A stretch of 64,000 nt of DNA from Cyanoderma ruficeps (Eukaryota > Chordata > Aves > Passeriformes > Timaliidae). Positions 50,501 to 63,109 of this stretch are shown in pieces. The stretch covers positions 7,286,399-7,350,398 of the forward strand of contig VZDJ01007747.1 of the NCBI GenBank assembly GCA_008694505.1. The letters are read 5' to 3'. The translations under genes and the position numbers were made by a program. The notes under the pieces are model-generated. The model saw only the letters and a list, made by a program, of their open reading frames with translations, was not told the DNA's origin and ran no database searches. Numbering within the stretch: position 1 is the stretch's first letter; every line of letters begins with the position of its first letter.

Positions 50501-52233
50501 TTTCTCCAATTTACCTCACAAGAGTTGGGAAGCAGTCTACCATGATGTAATTGCAGGCAATATTTTGATTGAGGCCCTGTTTTCATACAAACTCATTAAA
50601 GCCACATGATCTTGCATATAAGCTGGAGGTAGTAACTAGGTCTGCTACTTTCACTAAAGTGAAGAAATTAGCTAGTCATTAGCTAAAATTTGTATTTTCT
50701 GGAAAAAATAGAATATAGGAGAAAAAATAGAAGACATAAATCTAGCATATGGATTTTTTTGTCATGTAATGGCTAGAACTAGTCCAAGAGCTGGCAGTCA
50801 CTAGGGTAGAAGTGAAGTAAATCAAAGAAGATGGCTGAAGTTACTACATTTGAAGTTATTTATAGCCCTAGAAAATGGAAAACCTAAAATCTTGGCTGGA
50901 AACCTAGATGTATAGCTTAAGTTTTTTGCGTGATGTTCCTCACCTCTGAAATAAATGTTTAGCAGTTGTTATTGTAGAATAAAATACTACAGGTGGTAAA
51001 AATATTTGCAACTTTTCTGTGCCCAGGCTCTTAATGAACTCTTGTCATATTAAAAATTGTTGTTGGTTATGTGCAACAATATATTTGTATTCATTGCTAT
51101 ATTTCCTTGCTACAGGAAAACTGGTTATTAAACTAAAAAAATTGATATGTACTATGCTAGGTATCAAATATTGCACTTGACTAAAATTGGAAAGTTAAAT
51201 ATTTTTTAATATTTATTATTAAATGTAAAACTTGTACCTTTATAAACAGTTTCATTTGTTTTAAAGAATAGATTCAAGAATATCTTTGTATGCACATGGG
51301 ACTGTTAGTTTTAAAGCACAGTAGTTCAATAGTGTTACAAGCTTCTCAAAAGAATCTTTCATGTTTCTGTCACCTACAGCCTCAGTGGTGTCTGTTGTGG
51401 AGTGCTCAGTGGGAAAGGATACCTTTAACTGTTCCTTGCATAGCCCTTAATTTTTCTGACTGTACTATCTCTCTGCAGATAAGAATCTATATTTATATGC
51501 ATCATAAAGCAGAAAACATGATTTTGTAGATTTGGAAGGCTTATAAATTGAATGTCTAAGTACACTTGTTCACCGTGAACTTTGAATGATTCAAAAGGGT
51601 GAGTGACCATTCTCTAGTGGCTTTAGTTTGCAGTGTGGCCTTATTGCCATCTAAAGCTTCCTATCTAGTAAGCACAGACTCCATGTTTAGTAGGGGTTTG
51701 GAAGAAAAGGCTCATTTGAACTGCCATCCTCCTTGACCAGTTGAGTTGTGGAGGGCTGGAAAATGAGAAAATAATTTATGTAACTAGACTTTTCTAATTG
51801 ACTTTTACAGCTCTACCGTGATAAAGGAAACAGTATGAGGCTCTTATATCATCATTAATAGTAATAGCTCATCCTTCAGAGAAGATGTCTACTATCTAAA
51901 CCATCTGTATCTTTTCACATTGCCAAGAGAAGCCAAATCCTAAACTGAGGAGGGCATATGCTCAGGAATCTCACAGGGAGAAAATCATCTGCCATTAAGT
52001 CAGTGATGCAACTGTGAGCTTCTCCTAAATGCTATTACCTACTGATAATTACTAATCTGAACGAGCTGCCAGAGACCAAGGGGAGAGGGCATCAATATAT
52101 GAGAAAAGATTTGTTAGGAAATAATGTCTTTGATTGCTCTGTTCTGTCTTTCACCATAAAACTGACAAGAAAAATGTGTGTTAAGATGAAAGTCTACTGA
52201 ATATTTAGGAGGTGATTCCGTTTTGCTCAGCTT
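47509..52233. other. AT-rich non-coding stretch, no gene recognised
   Basis: No gene, RNA or named repeat was recognised between the LTR and the second CR1. Short frames of 60-80 codons match nothing known. One exon-like segment (48401-48457) with a good acceptor is listed as a finding. The GTCCGGGG at about 50492-50499 is an isolated GC-rich patch without retroviral context. Confidence 0.6.
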
Positions 52234-52305
52234 TGCTCTGGTGAGACATGACCTGGATACTGCATCCAACTCTAGGTTCCCCAGCATAGGAAGGACACTG
52301 AGCTG

Positions 52306-52596
52306 TTGGAGCTAGTTCAGATGAAGGTCAACAAGATGGTTGGAGGGACGAAGTACCTCTCCTATGAGGAAAGGCTGAGACAATTTAGATTGTTCAGCCT
52401 GGAAAAGAGGAGGGTTCAGGGTAACTTTATCGAGGTCCTCCAGTACCTGAAGGGAGCCTACAAGAAAGAAGGAGAGAGAAAATTTACAAGGACTTGTAGT
52501 GACAGGACTAGGGGGAATGGCTTCAAACTGAAAAATAAGAGGTTTTGGTTATGTATGAAGAAGGAATTCTTCACTGTGAGGGTGGCAAGGCTCTGA
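52306..52596 (+). pseudogene. CR1 ORF2 C-terminal fragment, still open for 96 codons
   Basis: The frame covers the end of the CR1 reverse-transcriptase polyprotein. Visible blocks are SYEERLR at residues 19-25, LFSLEKRR at 29-36, LQYLKGAYKKEGE at 45-57, SDRTRGNGFKLK at 65-76 and KKEFFTVRVARL at 85-96. It stops where intact copies continue with a HWNRLP-type segment. The ATG at 52306 is internal to the original protein, not a true start, and the same frame is not clearly CR1-like far upstream. No catalytic region is present. The frame has stayed open by chance or relatively recent insertion, and no host function is implied. Confidence 0.88.
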
Positions 52597-52611
52597 AACA
52601 ATTTGGTCAGA

Positions 52612-52642
52612 GAACATAGAATGAACAGAATGAACAGAGAAC
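52612..52642 (+). repeat. Short AGAATGAAC repeat at a CR1 deletion junction
   Basis: AGAATGAAC occurs twice in tandem, with related AGAACATAG and AGAGAAC flanks, exactly where the CR1 has lost its 3' coding end. It may be filler DNA made during end-joining or slippage. Confidence 0.6.
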
Positions 52643-52870
52643 TAGATGATCTTTACGGTCCCTTCCAACCCAAGCCATGATTCTATGAGTTATGAGCTAT
52701 TTATAAAAACATCCTAGCCACATATGAAACAGAAACAGTGTTTTGTATAGTCCTAAATATATAAACTGCTTGGTTATTGTTTTCCTTTGTTCTTATGTCA
52801 GAGAGACACGGTCTTCTGTGGTGCAAAAAATTAAAATAGCGTAAAGAAAGGGCATTCAAAGAAGTCAAAT

Positions 52871-52914
52871 AGACCATTGAGATCTACACAGCAGACCATT
52901 GTGATCTACAGAGG
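52871..52914 (+). repeat. Tandem duplication, two copies of a 22-bp unit
   Basis: AGACCATTGAGATCTACACA plus GC at 52871-52892 is followed directly by a second copy at 52893-52914 that agrees at 19 of 22 positions. This is a local duplication with later divergence. Confidence 0.85.
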
Positions 52915-55900
52915 TACTATTGGTGGAAGATATGGCAGAAGAGAAAGACAGGTATGACTTCTCAGTGGCAATGCCTTGTCACAAGTACTGGTGATCACAC
53001 TTTTGCAGGTGGTACTGATGGGGGAGATTTCTCATGCTTCCAGATAGGTGGAGTACACTGTCCTCTATCTAGGAGAGGTACCTCTAGTAGTTTAGTTTAA
53101 AGCACTAGTTTTATGACAGCATAATCTGTTTTGCCTGATTTTCCTTGCTGAGAAGACAGATGAATCTGAGCTCAGTATTGTGCTGCAGCTGCTGCACACT
53201 GCTAACTAGGACATCCCCGGACTCTCTGTAGAACATCACATGTGCTGTAATCTTGTATTTCCCCTTCATCAGACCTGGGTTGAATGACATCCCTTTCAAT
53301 AACCTGCTAGACACTGGGAAAACATACTGTTATTACTGTGTGTTTGCATGTGTGTGTAGATGTGAGGCATTCCTTTTATGACTTGTTATAACTAGAAATG
53401 GAAATCAGGACAAAAGTACTGGTTCAGCTGAAGCAATTTTTAGGAGAAGGCCATAACATAGATGCTCTTTACTGCAGGATGTTATGCTTAGGTCATTGCA
53501 TTTAGCATCACTTGTGTACTTCCAGGTATTGTCAAACTTGTCACAGACAATAGTATATTTCCTTTTCTTCCACTGATGTTGCTCTGCAAACTTTTAACCA
53601 GGATAACAGAATAAGGATACAATTGGAAGAGGTTTTTCACTGCTGTTAGTGCAATTTTTGAGGGCATTTGCAGTTAGTCTGAAAAATTTGGAATAACAGG
53701 ACTTTGGAATTCTTGGCCAAAAGTCAAAATTCATTGAAATATGTGGCATTCTTATATGGCTTAAAAATGTTAACCACTGTGTAGTCTCTGTCCTATAAAT
53801 ATACATCTTATTTCCACTGTATTCTTTGTAATAAGAAAGTAGCAAACTTTTGCATCTTCGGTTTTTTTTTTCAATTGAATTTGAAATGTGCATTAAAAAG
53901 ACAAAAGTTTTCACAGAAAATTCCCTTTAAATTCTGACGTAAGGTGAAAGAGTGTCATTCTAATGTCACAGCTCTTAATTGTCTTTAGTGGATAAAAGAG
54001 AAGTGGAATTTATACCATATTTGAAATATGTGTGTATAAATATACATATATAAAAGCATGGAATTGCAGAAGACAGAAGCCAGCCTCGCTCAGAAATCCT
54101 TTCTAGAGGAGTGGGATGAAATACACTAAAAATACTGTGCTTGGTCAAACAATTAAATGTCACATTAGATTGTTGTTTAGATGAAGGAAAATAGCTATGC
54201 AAAGTGGGATAGCCAAATGTAAGGTTAGTGAATATATTTTCTGGGAAGAAACCATAAAAAAATCTTCCTAAATAAACAGATTAATTTTTACTAAATATGA
54301 GCCCTTTTATTATTTCCACAGCACAAATAGCAATAATTCTGTCTCCTACCCTGCTTCTTCCTGCAAGCATTTCCTTCAATTTATACTAAAAGTTATTAAA
54401 TATTGCTTAAACAAATGGGGAGGAAAGGAACTAAGCTAGTGGACAAAAAATACTATTGCTCATAAAGCTCTGTTTTTAGGTGGATTTTCTGTTGGAATAC
54501 CCAGTGTTCATCAACTTCTTAGGCTACAAAATGTGTTGCAAGAGCCATTTTTCTCTTCATGTGCCCTGGCCAGCTTCAAATTATCTGGCAACTATCTATC
54601 TTTCCTACCATCTATCTAGCTGTCTTAACTAGAGAATGTACTATATGGTGGTCTCCAAATAATTTTGTTGAGATTTTTCTTTCATTATGTCCAGTGAATG
54701 AAACACTTTTGAAGAATATTAGGGAGTTACCCAATGACTGGTTTGCACCCACATGAGATCAAAAAGTCATCTTCTAATGGTATGGATCCGGCGCAACTTT
54801 CAAAAAAGTATTTATAATTTCAGCTCTGGTAACTCTCCCTCTGGGATGATTAGAAGAAAATAAATGAGTGTCCTTAATTTTATTTTTTTTAAAGTGATCT
54901 TCAATGTATGTCATGTCATTGCCCTAGCTGGACAATCCACTTCAAGCTGAGAAAGAGTTCACCTCTCAGATGAAGGTTAGAACATGAGAAATGTCACCCC
55001 ATAAAATATTAGAAGCCTTCCAGGAAGTGGAGCCCTAAAACTGATGTAAGATAACTGGAGAATTAGCAAGTAAAGTTCCTAAGTCAGAGGCACAATAATA
55101 ATTCTTAATAGAAAAAAGGACCAAATAGGACAGTTAAAACAATTTATGATACAATTGTCTATAAAAGAGCCATTAAATCTCAACAAAAAAAAAAGCTTAG
55201 CTCAGAAGCCTGGGTCTATCCTAACAGAAGCACTAAATAATGACCTCCTCCACTGAAAAAAATACATGAACTTTTGGAAAAAGACTAGTATTAAAATGTT
55301 ATATCATTGCAAATACCTATGATTTTACTCCTTAATAGTGGTATAAGTCAGACATAAACCACGACAAATGACATTATCAGGAAAACAAAACAGATCATTA
55401 AGAGGATAGTAACTTTGCCTTGTAAAGGACACTCCAGAAGTCTTTGGTGAAGCTTGAACTCCAGCTGACATTGCTGCAGGAGCTATTGAAAGGTTTTATG
55501 CTCAGTACCATCTCTGTTACTTGAAGGAGATGCTGGTAGTCAAAGCAATTGCCTTGCTTAGCCAGCCATAAGAACATTTTCTACCCCCTCGAGCCATGTA
55601 TTTTATGTATGATCTGATGAAGATTTTAACTAGTTCCTGTCTTCTACCTTTATACATACATTTATGAATTGCAGCCTCTGAAAGGATAGGCTCATACTGC
55701 CATGCCACAAACTTAACCCGGTTACTTTATTTGATTCAATTCAAATCTCATGAAAAACTCTCCTTAAATCCTGGAAGGACAAATTTCACCTAAGATTTTC
55801 AAGCACACGCTAAAAATTTTAAGCCCCCAACTGATTAAACTCCTTGTGTGTTCAACTAAGTCCTTAACCAATTTTTTTTGGTTGTTAATACTGCTACTTT

Positions 55901-58900
55901 CCTGGGATCTGGTTCCTTGTATTGCGTAAGGATTAGGATCCGGTTCTTCATGATAGAGGAAAAAAAAGCCCAAAAGGCTGGAAGAAGATTTGCTTCCTTC
56001 ATGTATTTATTTAAGTATAAACATGGAAAATATAGTAACTTCTACACTTCTTCAGTATGGAGTAAGAGTTTTGCATGTAGGAGAAAAAAGTGACTGTGTA
56101 GTTTATTTGGTCTTCAGTGTTTATGCTAGACACCAGAAAACAGTATCTGCTGTAATATCAATTTCTTCTTTGTTCAGTCTTATGTCACGTTATTGACATC
56201 TTTGTGTAGATGGTCCTGCATTTCATAATGATGATAGAATTATTTAGAGTTTTACTTTAATTATTTGTGGCTGATTTCAAAATATCTGCTCAGGAAGATA
56301 CTTATTACTGTCAATCCCTATTGCACTGAACCCTAGGATACCAAACATAAATAATACCTCTTCCAGCAGTTATCAAAAAGGCATTTAGTGAAATATGGAT
56401 CTCAAATTGGTAAATGTATCAGTGGGCCAGAACAAAAGGAACAGGAAAGAAAATGAAGGAGAAGCCAAATTTTCTGAGGAATTGTTGCCTCTTGAAAGAA
56501 AGAAAAAAAAAAATTGTGCCAAAATTCAAAAATGGTGAATACTTATTCAGGGGCTGGCTTTTGAATGCAGTTCCTTTTAATTTTTGTGGGTTTTTTCCCC
56601 TTACTTCAATGATATGCAAAGATGTAATATATTTTCAAATAAACTAGGAAATATTCCTCAAGAGAGTTTTCACGCACTGTGGACATCAGCTAGGATTAAT
56701 GGTCTAGAAACATGCCTGCCCCTCTAGTAACTCTCTCCACTGATCTGACCTCTCTGGAATGAATTTTTTATGGTCAGATTAGAAAGATTAAAATAAAACA
56801 GAGCTGAGTGTTGAGTGGTATAATTGTTGTAATATAAAAAAGAATATTTGAGCTCTTTTGTTTCCCTAAATCAGCTATGCAAACACAGTTTTAATGGCAA
56901 ATATGATAGAAGCATTCTGTCCTTTTTGTAAAAGAATTCTGTCCTCCTAATGTAGAGCCTTAGTTCATCTGAAGCAACTCTCAGATTTGTGCTGAAAGGA
57001 TTGCTCTTTGAATTTGAAATCTCTTTTAGAGATGGACCAGTTGTTACACAGCTGGCACTGTTATTGCACAGTCCCATTTTAGTAATCTGTAATAGCCATC
57101 TGTGCACTCTCAAAACCCTTCCAGATAAAACCCAAGCATTTCTACAGTCCAAAGGTGTATACTAATGTTTCAGGGTGGAAATAGGAAGAGTATTTAATGG
57201 GAACATAAAATTATGCTGTAAGGAGAATATTGGCTTTAGAGGAATTTCTTCTATATACTAAAAAAAAGATCCAGATCTTCACATTAAGCAATTTGAGCAT
57301 TTTTTTATCCAAACCAATTTTATTTTGATCTGCTGAAAATCAGCAAATTCTTACATTGTAATGGTTTTCTAAGCCTCTTTAAAGGAGAGGCTTTTTCATT
57401 TCATATAGACTAAGACAATTCATTGGATAGTTAATTGAGCTTCAAAATATATAATTTTTAGAAGGAAAAGGAAAGTTTGATGCTCTATGTCTTTTATAAA
57501 CCTTTTTATAAATATGGAATGAGGCATATAATTGATAACTGTTTGCCACAAGTAATTTAATTTATTTTCATTCAGGTGTCAAAGATGAGTCAGCAACAAG
57601 TACAGACTGAACTTACTGTTTGAGGCTTTTTTTTTCTTTTTTCTTTTAGCCATTATTTTCTTTCCTAAATTAAAATGAATTTTAAGTTTAAAAAGAAAAC
57701 AACCAGCACATTTTCACAATTCTGTCAAGCTTTGTGTATTTTCCCCTTGGTGAACTTTGTACTGTACACTTGACAAAGTTCTATATTCTTTTGTTTTGTT
57801 TGCAGGATCATGCTGATAAAAGAGTATGAAACAGAGTTAGAGATGCTTGCTTCTCAACACAAGCTAAACATTTGGGATAGAGGACTGTAATGTGCTATTG
57901 GTACTTAGATTCTTATAAATACCACAAGGCGGTGGAAACTCCATTGCAGATTTAACTTTAACAGTTGCTGACCCCAATTCTAAATCATGACTTGCAGGCC
58001 AAAATCTGCTTTTGCTGCTCAGATCAGTGGGTAAATCTAAAACTACATTCCCACTGAAAGCCATCAAAGCCAATAAAATGTTTTTTAGATAATTTTTCTG
58101 CAGTGGATGATGATAGCAAACTTTGTACAAGCGGCTTCCTCAGGGGAAGACAGTAGAAGGAGAGGGGAATTGTCTTTGCCCCTTTCCTGTGTTTTACTAC
58201 CTCTTTGTCTCAGGCTATTCCAGCACAATAGCAGATCCTGCAGAGTGAAACAGGGTAATGAGGGAAATATGAGGTGTCTTAGGTCCTTCTACCCTTGCTC
58301 ATGAAGGACGAATTGAGGGATTTTTTCTCCAGACAGGTAGATGTGTTGTTGCCTGTTGAAGCCTCTGTTTTCAGTGTGGTCTCTTCTGCATTGTCAGAAC
58401 AGCAGGCCTTGAAGACATCTTTCTACATGTTATGCAAAGTAAACAACCCAGTTTATTGGAATATGAGTGGTTGTTTATATTTAAGTGTCAATTGATTTCC
58501 AGAAATTCTGTAGTTCAGAATGCAAAATATGATTTCTGTATCTGGATGAAGTAGTTGTGAATGCTCTTCATGCTTTTTTATGTCTTTTCACATAGTAGTG
58601 AACCCAGAGGAGTTACTTTCTGTTGTTGTTGCACGTCATATTGTGACAGTGTATCATGCACGTATGCTTGCTTCTATGGCTAAAGATCCAAATATGTACA
58701 CATCATAGAAGTGACAGCAAGGATTTAAATATTCATATCTACTTCCTTTTGCAGAAGTGAAACAAAAATCAATTCTTAAAATTCTCTTTTCCCGTAGCTT
58801 GACCGTAAACCCAGAAAAAATACTGGCAGCTAAAGATGTTATTGCAAAGAGAAACTACTGAGTCTGTTTTCTGAGCACGGAGAATGTAATTATTAGGAAA

Positions 58901-59042
58901 ATATTTATTTATATATATATTTTTTTTAAGAGTGTGGGAATGAAAATAAACCACGGAATAGTCCTCAGAGAGGTGTGGTTATAGAGTCTACACCATGCTG
59001 CTACAGAAAAATAAAAGTGTTTTCTCATAATCATGTAGAACC

Positions 59043-59067
59043 TTATGTAATTTGCTTAATTACATAA
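59043..59067. repeat. Hairpin, 10-bp AT-rich stem with 5-base loop
   Basis: TTATGTAATT (59043-59052) and AATTACATAA (59058-59067) are exact complements around TGCTT. TTATGTAA-type arms also resemble C/EBP or PAR-bZIP half-sites. Confidence 0.65.
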
Positions 59068-60424
59068 TAGAACCGGCAATGCTTTCATAACAGAGTAGAC
59101 ATCCCATATAGCAAAACCATACTGGAAGCTCAGGTCAGGGAAAGCCCTAAAGGTGTCTGAAGAGTCTGATTTCTTATGGAAACTCTGATCCTGCCATTAA
59201 CCCTGTCACATTCTCAAATAATGTGACGTTGTAAAAGCCTTTCTTCCAATCATAATAACGATGTTAGAGTGATAGTAACTTTCTGTGCAATAATAAAAAG
59301 TCTTGTTTAATTTATTGTTTAATCAGTCATTATGACATGTCATTTATTTTAATCCCTCTAAAAGATATTCCTATTTAAGAATTGCAACACGATTTGAATA
59401 ATATTCAGAGTCAGAAGTGAAATTTCTCTTTTACCATAAAATATTTGCTGCAACCCCTATTATACTATTTCTGTACCAAAATTAAAAAGTGACTCTGCCT
59501 ATATTGGTTTCCTTGATTATAGAGCTTTATGTATTTGAAATGAATAGAAAATGAAATTTAATGAGATGAAAATTTATTAAAGATACACATCTTCATTAAG
59601 ATTTCCCTATTGAAAGATTTGTGATCCATAGATTCAATAAGAAGCTAGGAAAAATAAATCACACTGTTTTTAGAACATTTTAATTTTACTGTTCTGGGAA
59701 TTATCGGCCTTATTTATAGGTAGTATTCAATTTGATTTATTAAATGATTCTACAAAGAATGTTTTACAGTGCAATAAAATCATACAGCTTAACACTAAGG
59801 TGACCTTCATCTGAAATATGTGTATGAAAATACTCAGTTCATGTAAGGATAACCATTATTACTTTTTAGCTACATTAAATAATCATTTCCATTTATACAG
59901 CAGATATTGGTGATCTGCCCCAATAATTTACCCAATAGCTTATCATCTAACTTGGTGATAAAATCTAAACCATGCAATCATTGTCGTATGGCTTTAATGA
60001 TTTGATGAATCAATATTGAAACAGCTGAGAAAAATAGTTTCCTATCACTGAGATTGTCCTTCTGAAATATCTGTCTGATTAAGTTATTTTTACTTCACTG
60101 TATTTTGCAATTTCATCTAATTTTTCACTGCCCATTTTGAGCATATTTGGGCATGGATATATTTATCTGATTTTTTTTTTAATGTGACTACAGAACAGCA
60201 AAATTTATGATAATCATTAACACTGAGAATTCCACTGTTATCCATTCTTCATTCTTAAAGTAGTAAGGAATGGAAAAGAATTTTGTTGGGCATATATAGC
60301 ATAGATCTTTAGATCAGGTGGTGTATAGACCAGGAAAAATATGACTAAAGCTAATACTGTTATGCAACAGAATGAGTCCCAACAATGAAAAAAGAAAAAA
60401 AGTTGAGAAATAACACCATGAATT

Positions 60425-60439
60425 AAAAAAAAAAAAAAA
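60425..60439 (+). repeat. Poly-A run (about 15)
   Basis: An uninterrupted A-run lies within an A-rich stretch starting near 60387. It could be the tail of an old retrocopy, but no source gene could be recognised upstream. Confidence 0.7.
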
Positions 60440-60714
60440 GGAGTAAAATCTGTAAAAGAGCAGGGTATATCCTCAAATGTTTTTTATGGAGCAGCACTGC
60501 TCTGAGTATCCCTTCCTCTTTTCCTGTGCTCTGAATACACTATGTATCGTAGGAACACTCTTCAACTCATTCTGAGGCAAACTACACAGGCTGACAAAGC
60601 TGCATATTTTGACTTTTATGCTTTATTATTTGGAAATTAAAATATCAGATGCTACTATTATTTAGATAAGCAAAAAGTAAGTATTGCTTCATTTGCTTTA
60701 AAGAAAATATATCT

Positions 60715-60762
60715 ACAGATGTCCCTTCCAACCCTAACTATCCTGTGATTATGTAATTATGA
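60715..60762 (+). mobile_element. Probable CR1 3' tail fragment
   Basis: The text GATGTCCCTTCCAACCCTAA is the kind of sequence that ends CR1 elements, and it is followed by CTATCCTGTGATTATGTAAT, which resembles the degenerate ATTCTATG octamer tail. Only about 45 bp is recognisable, so this is a severely truncated insertion or the end of a longer, very decayed copy upstream. Confidence 0.6.
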
Positions 60763-61316
60763 TGTAATAGGCTTTGATGAAGTCTGTGTTTTCCTCCTTT
60801 GGAAAATGCTAATGGATTGACCCTAGAAATAATGACCGTTAATTAATTTTTTATAGTGCCTTTTATTTCAAAAAAGCCTTTAGGTGTGGTAAGGTGCTGC
60901 ACACTTTTTGAAAAATACTTACATTCTCTTTTTGATGGAGACTGTGGAGAGTTCAGAATCATAATATTTTTTGTCCAATTTAGCGAGTGAATCAAAACAT
61001 TTTTTATTGCCAAAATGTGATTTTTAAAATCTCTATTCCTTTAGAGGCCTATTTTCACTTAGAGTGTATATTCATATTTATATACCCCTGACTCATTTTT
61101 TTTCTGACGATATCGCCTTTTACTCTTTGTGATAGTTTTCTTACAATGTAGTAGTGGCTTTCTAGTTTCATCACATTGATTACAAGAAGATGTCATTTCA
61201 GATACAAAGTAGCTTCTCTCAGTTATGCCTTAGGGAGACTCACCTTGACTCACCATATACAAAGAATCTTTGTTTAGAATTTAACATGAATATGATGATC
61301 CGATGTTTGCCAGATT

Positions 61317-61370
61317 AAAAAAAAAGACCCAACAACCCACAAATAAACAAACCCTCAAAACAGACAAAAA
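61317..61370 (+). repeat. A/C-rich low-complexity tract
   Basis: A9 is followed by ACCCAACAACCCACAAATAA-type sequence, almost without G and T. It is the fifth tract of this class on the plus strand. Confidence 0.75.
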
Positions 61371-63040
61371 TATATATTTTTAAGGAACTGAAATATCTCT
61401 TCAGTGGTTCTGAGGGCAAATTCCTAGGCAGCTCCTAGTCAGCATGTTGCATATCCTTCGTATACACAGAAGATCATATGGAAGCTTGTTACTACTACAC
61501 CTGTAGTGTAACATCTACATTCCAGACCCAGCAGAAGTAGAATCCTGGTGTTCTGCTTCTGGGCAGGAAGTTGATTCTTTGAAATGATTGAAATTTAGCC
61601 TATTTGTGCAGCATGGATTTATCAGCAATGATGCATGCTTCCAGGTTCCCATTTCTCTCATTCTTCCCCCCTCTGTGACTACGCATGAATTTACAATATA
61701 GTTCACAGATGGCTTCCTTGCAAAAGGTTCCTTTGTCAATAAGACAAGCAAGAACTTGTTTGTGCAGGGCACAAGTTGCAGTAATAAAATGAGGCAGATA
61801 TCCAAATTGTGTAGGGTAGAGAAGGTCTCTTAATCAGACTAAATATTAACATAGAACTGATTACAAATGCAGTAAGAGCCTTCAGTACTTGTACTCAACC
61901 TGGGATGCAAATGGTAGCAACATCACTTCATTCAATACTAAAATAAAGTGCTTATTTAATAGTTAATCAACATAGAGCTAGATTTAAAAGGAAGCAATGA
62001 ATCATGCTACTGTAGCCCTTTAATATCTCTAATTAATGAATAAATAAAATTACTAAGTAAGTCAGAATCACTTCCCCCCTTAGCCTACTGAATTTATTTG
62101 ATTTATCTATAGAGAAAACACTTCAAGAAATATAATAGATTCCCCTTTGATCATACTACTGCATGAGAGAAGGCCCCAGTCAATGAGAACAGTAGAAAAT
62201 AGAGGATTAATAAAAATAGAGTCAAGCAACAATAAAATGTAAAGAATAAGAAAGAAATTGCAAAACACTTGTGTGCTAGAAGTATTTTCTCTGTGAACCC
62301 AGACACTGAAGTAATTATAGGGAAGAAAAATTCTATTAAACCATGAATTTTCTTGTGCACTCTGGTATTTCAAAAAAGTTGAATATTTCAAAATTTTGCC
62401 ATGCCCATAATCTAAGATGCCTATTCTTTTCTCATAATCTGATGAAGCCTTATGTGCTTATCTTTTGCTTTTGATTAATTATATTTGGGTTATTGGGTAC
62501 TCCCAACAAATAACCAATTATGTGAATTTAGGTCCATTATATTTTGTTTCCATTTAACATGTGGTCCTTCTGGTGTCTGACTTTGCCAGCAGTAAACTCA
62601 TTGCTTTGTTTAATTAATTTACTTTTATGAAAATAATTAAACAAGGATTTTGTGCATTCTCTGTAGTATTTACTTTACCTTTCACTGAGCTCTTTAGACT
62701 TAGATTCCAAGTCCTGCATCTTTGCTTTCTTCTAATAAAGAAAGAAATTTGAAGAAGTACTGTTAGCAACCTCTTTGACTGTAGTTTGTTTTTTAACAAA
62801 CTCCTAATTCAAGTAGGAATCTACCTACTAGCAAATGTGATTTTAGAAGTAAAAACTATAAGAATAAGCTAATATTAGTATTTTGGTTATAGGACCTTAG
62901 AATCTCCAAATTCTACTTCTCTTTCACAGCTAGCTTAAATATCTCAAGACCGCTGGTATAACATAGTCTTATGTGGCCCAGAAATAAACTATGTTCTAAC
63001 ATTCAATGAAAAATGTTGTGTGCAGAGGTATGTCTTAAAC

Positions 63041-63109
63041 CTAGCTCCTACAGAAGGCTGTAGAAAATCTCCTATAGAGATTTAGCACCTACAGAAGACT
63101 GTAAGAAAT
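63041..63109 (+). repeat. Diverged direct duplication with mini-hairpins
   Basis: TAGCTCCTACAGAAGGCTGT at 63041-63060 recurs as TAGCACCTACAGAAGACTGT at 63083-63102, followed by similar AGAAAAT/AAGAAAT ends, so the period is about 42 bp. In the first copy CTACAG and CTGTAG form a 6-bp stem around AAGG, and the second copy keeps most of it. Confidence 0.7.

Larger units (their letters stand above)
52234..52692 (+). mobile_element. CR1 LINE, 5'-truncated, sense strand, internal 3' deletion
   Basis: This is a CR1 non-LTR retrotransposon fragment in plus orientation. It begins near CTCTGGTGAGACATGACCTG, a block of the ORF2 C-terminal region, continues through the protein's last conserved blocks, and ends in the characteristic tail ATGATCTTTACGGTCCCTTC followed by CAACCC and GATTCTATGA. 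Between the last coding block (about 52600) and that tail, CR1 copies normally have over 100 bp that includes the end of ORF2. Here only about 30 bp of AGAATGAAC-type repeats (52612-52642) is found, so a deletion joined the two parts. The element is a dead 3' fragment. Confidence 0.93.
52693..60714. other. AT-rich non-coding stretch, no gene recognised
   Basis: No gene was recognised in 8 kb. It holds a 22-bp tandem duplication at 52.87 kb, a TATC-rich patch at 54590-54620, a strong acceptor-like pyrimidine tract ending in TTTTAG at 57624-57649, a TA run at 58910-58919 and a hairpin at 59.04 kb. The 59.88-60.16 kb part has the look of conserved non-coding sequence (see findings). The 93-codon minus-strand frame at 56871-57152 and others match nothing I know. 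Confidence 0.6.

Noticed and set aside
50485..50510. GGGTCCGGGG as part of a retroviral leader or primer-binding site
   Set aside because: No LTR end, tRNA-complementary 18-mer or gag-like sequence adjoins it.
60360..60440. Processed pseudogene ending in the A15 run
   Set aside because: No recognisable cDNA-like sequence or polyadenylation signal in the right position lies upstream of the A-run.
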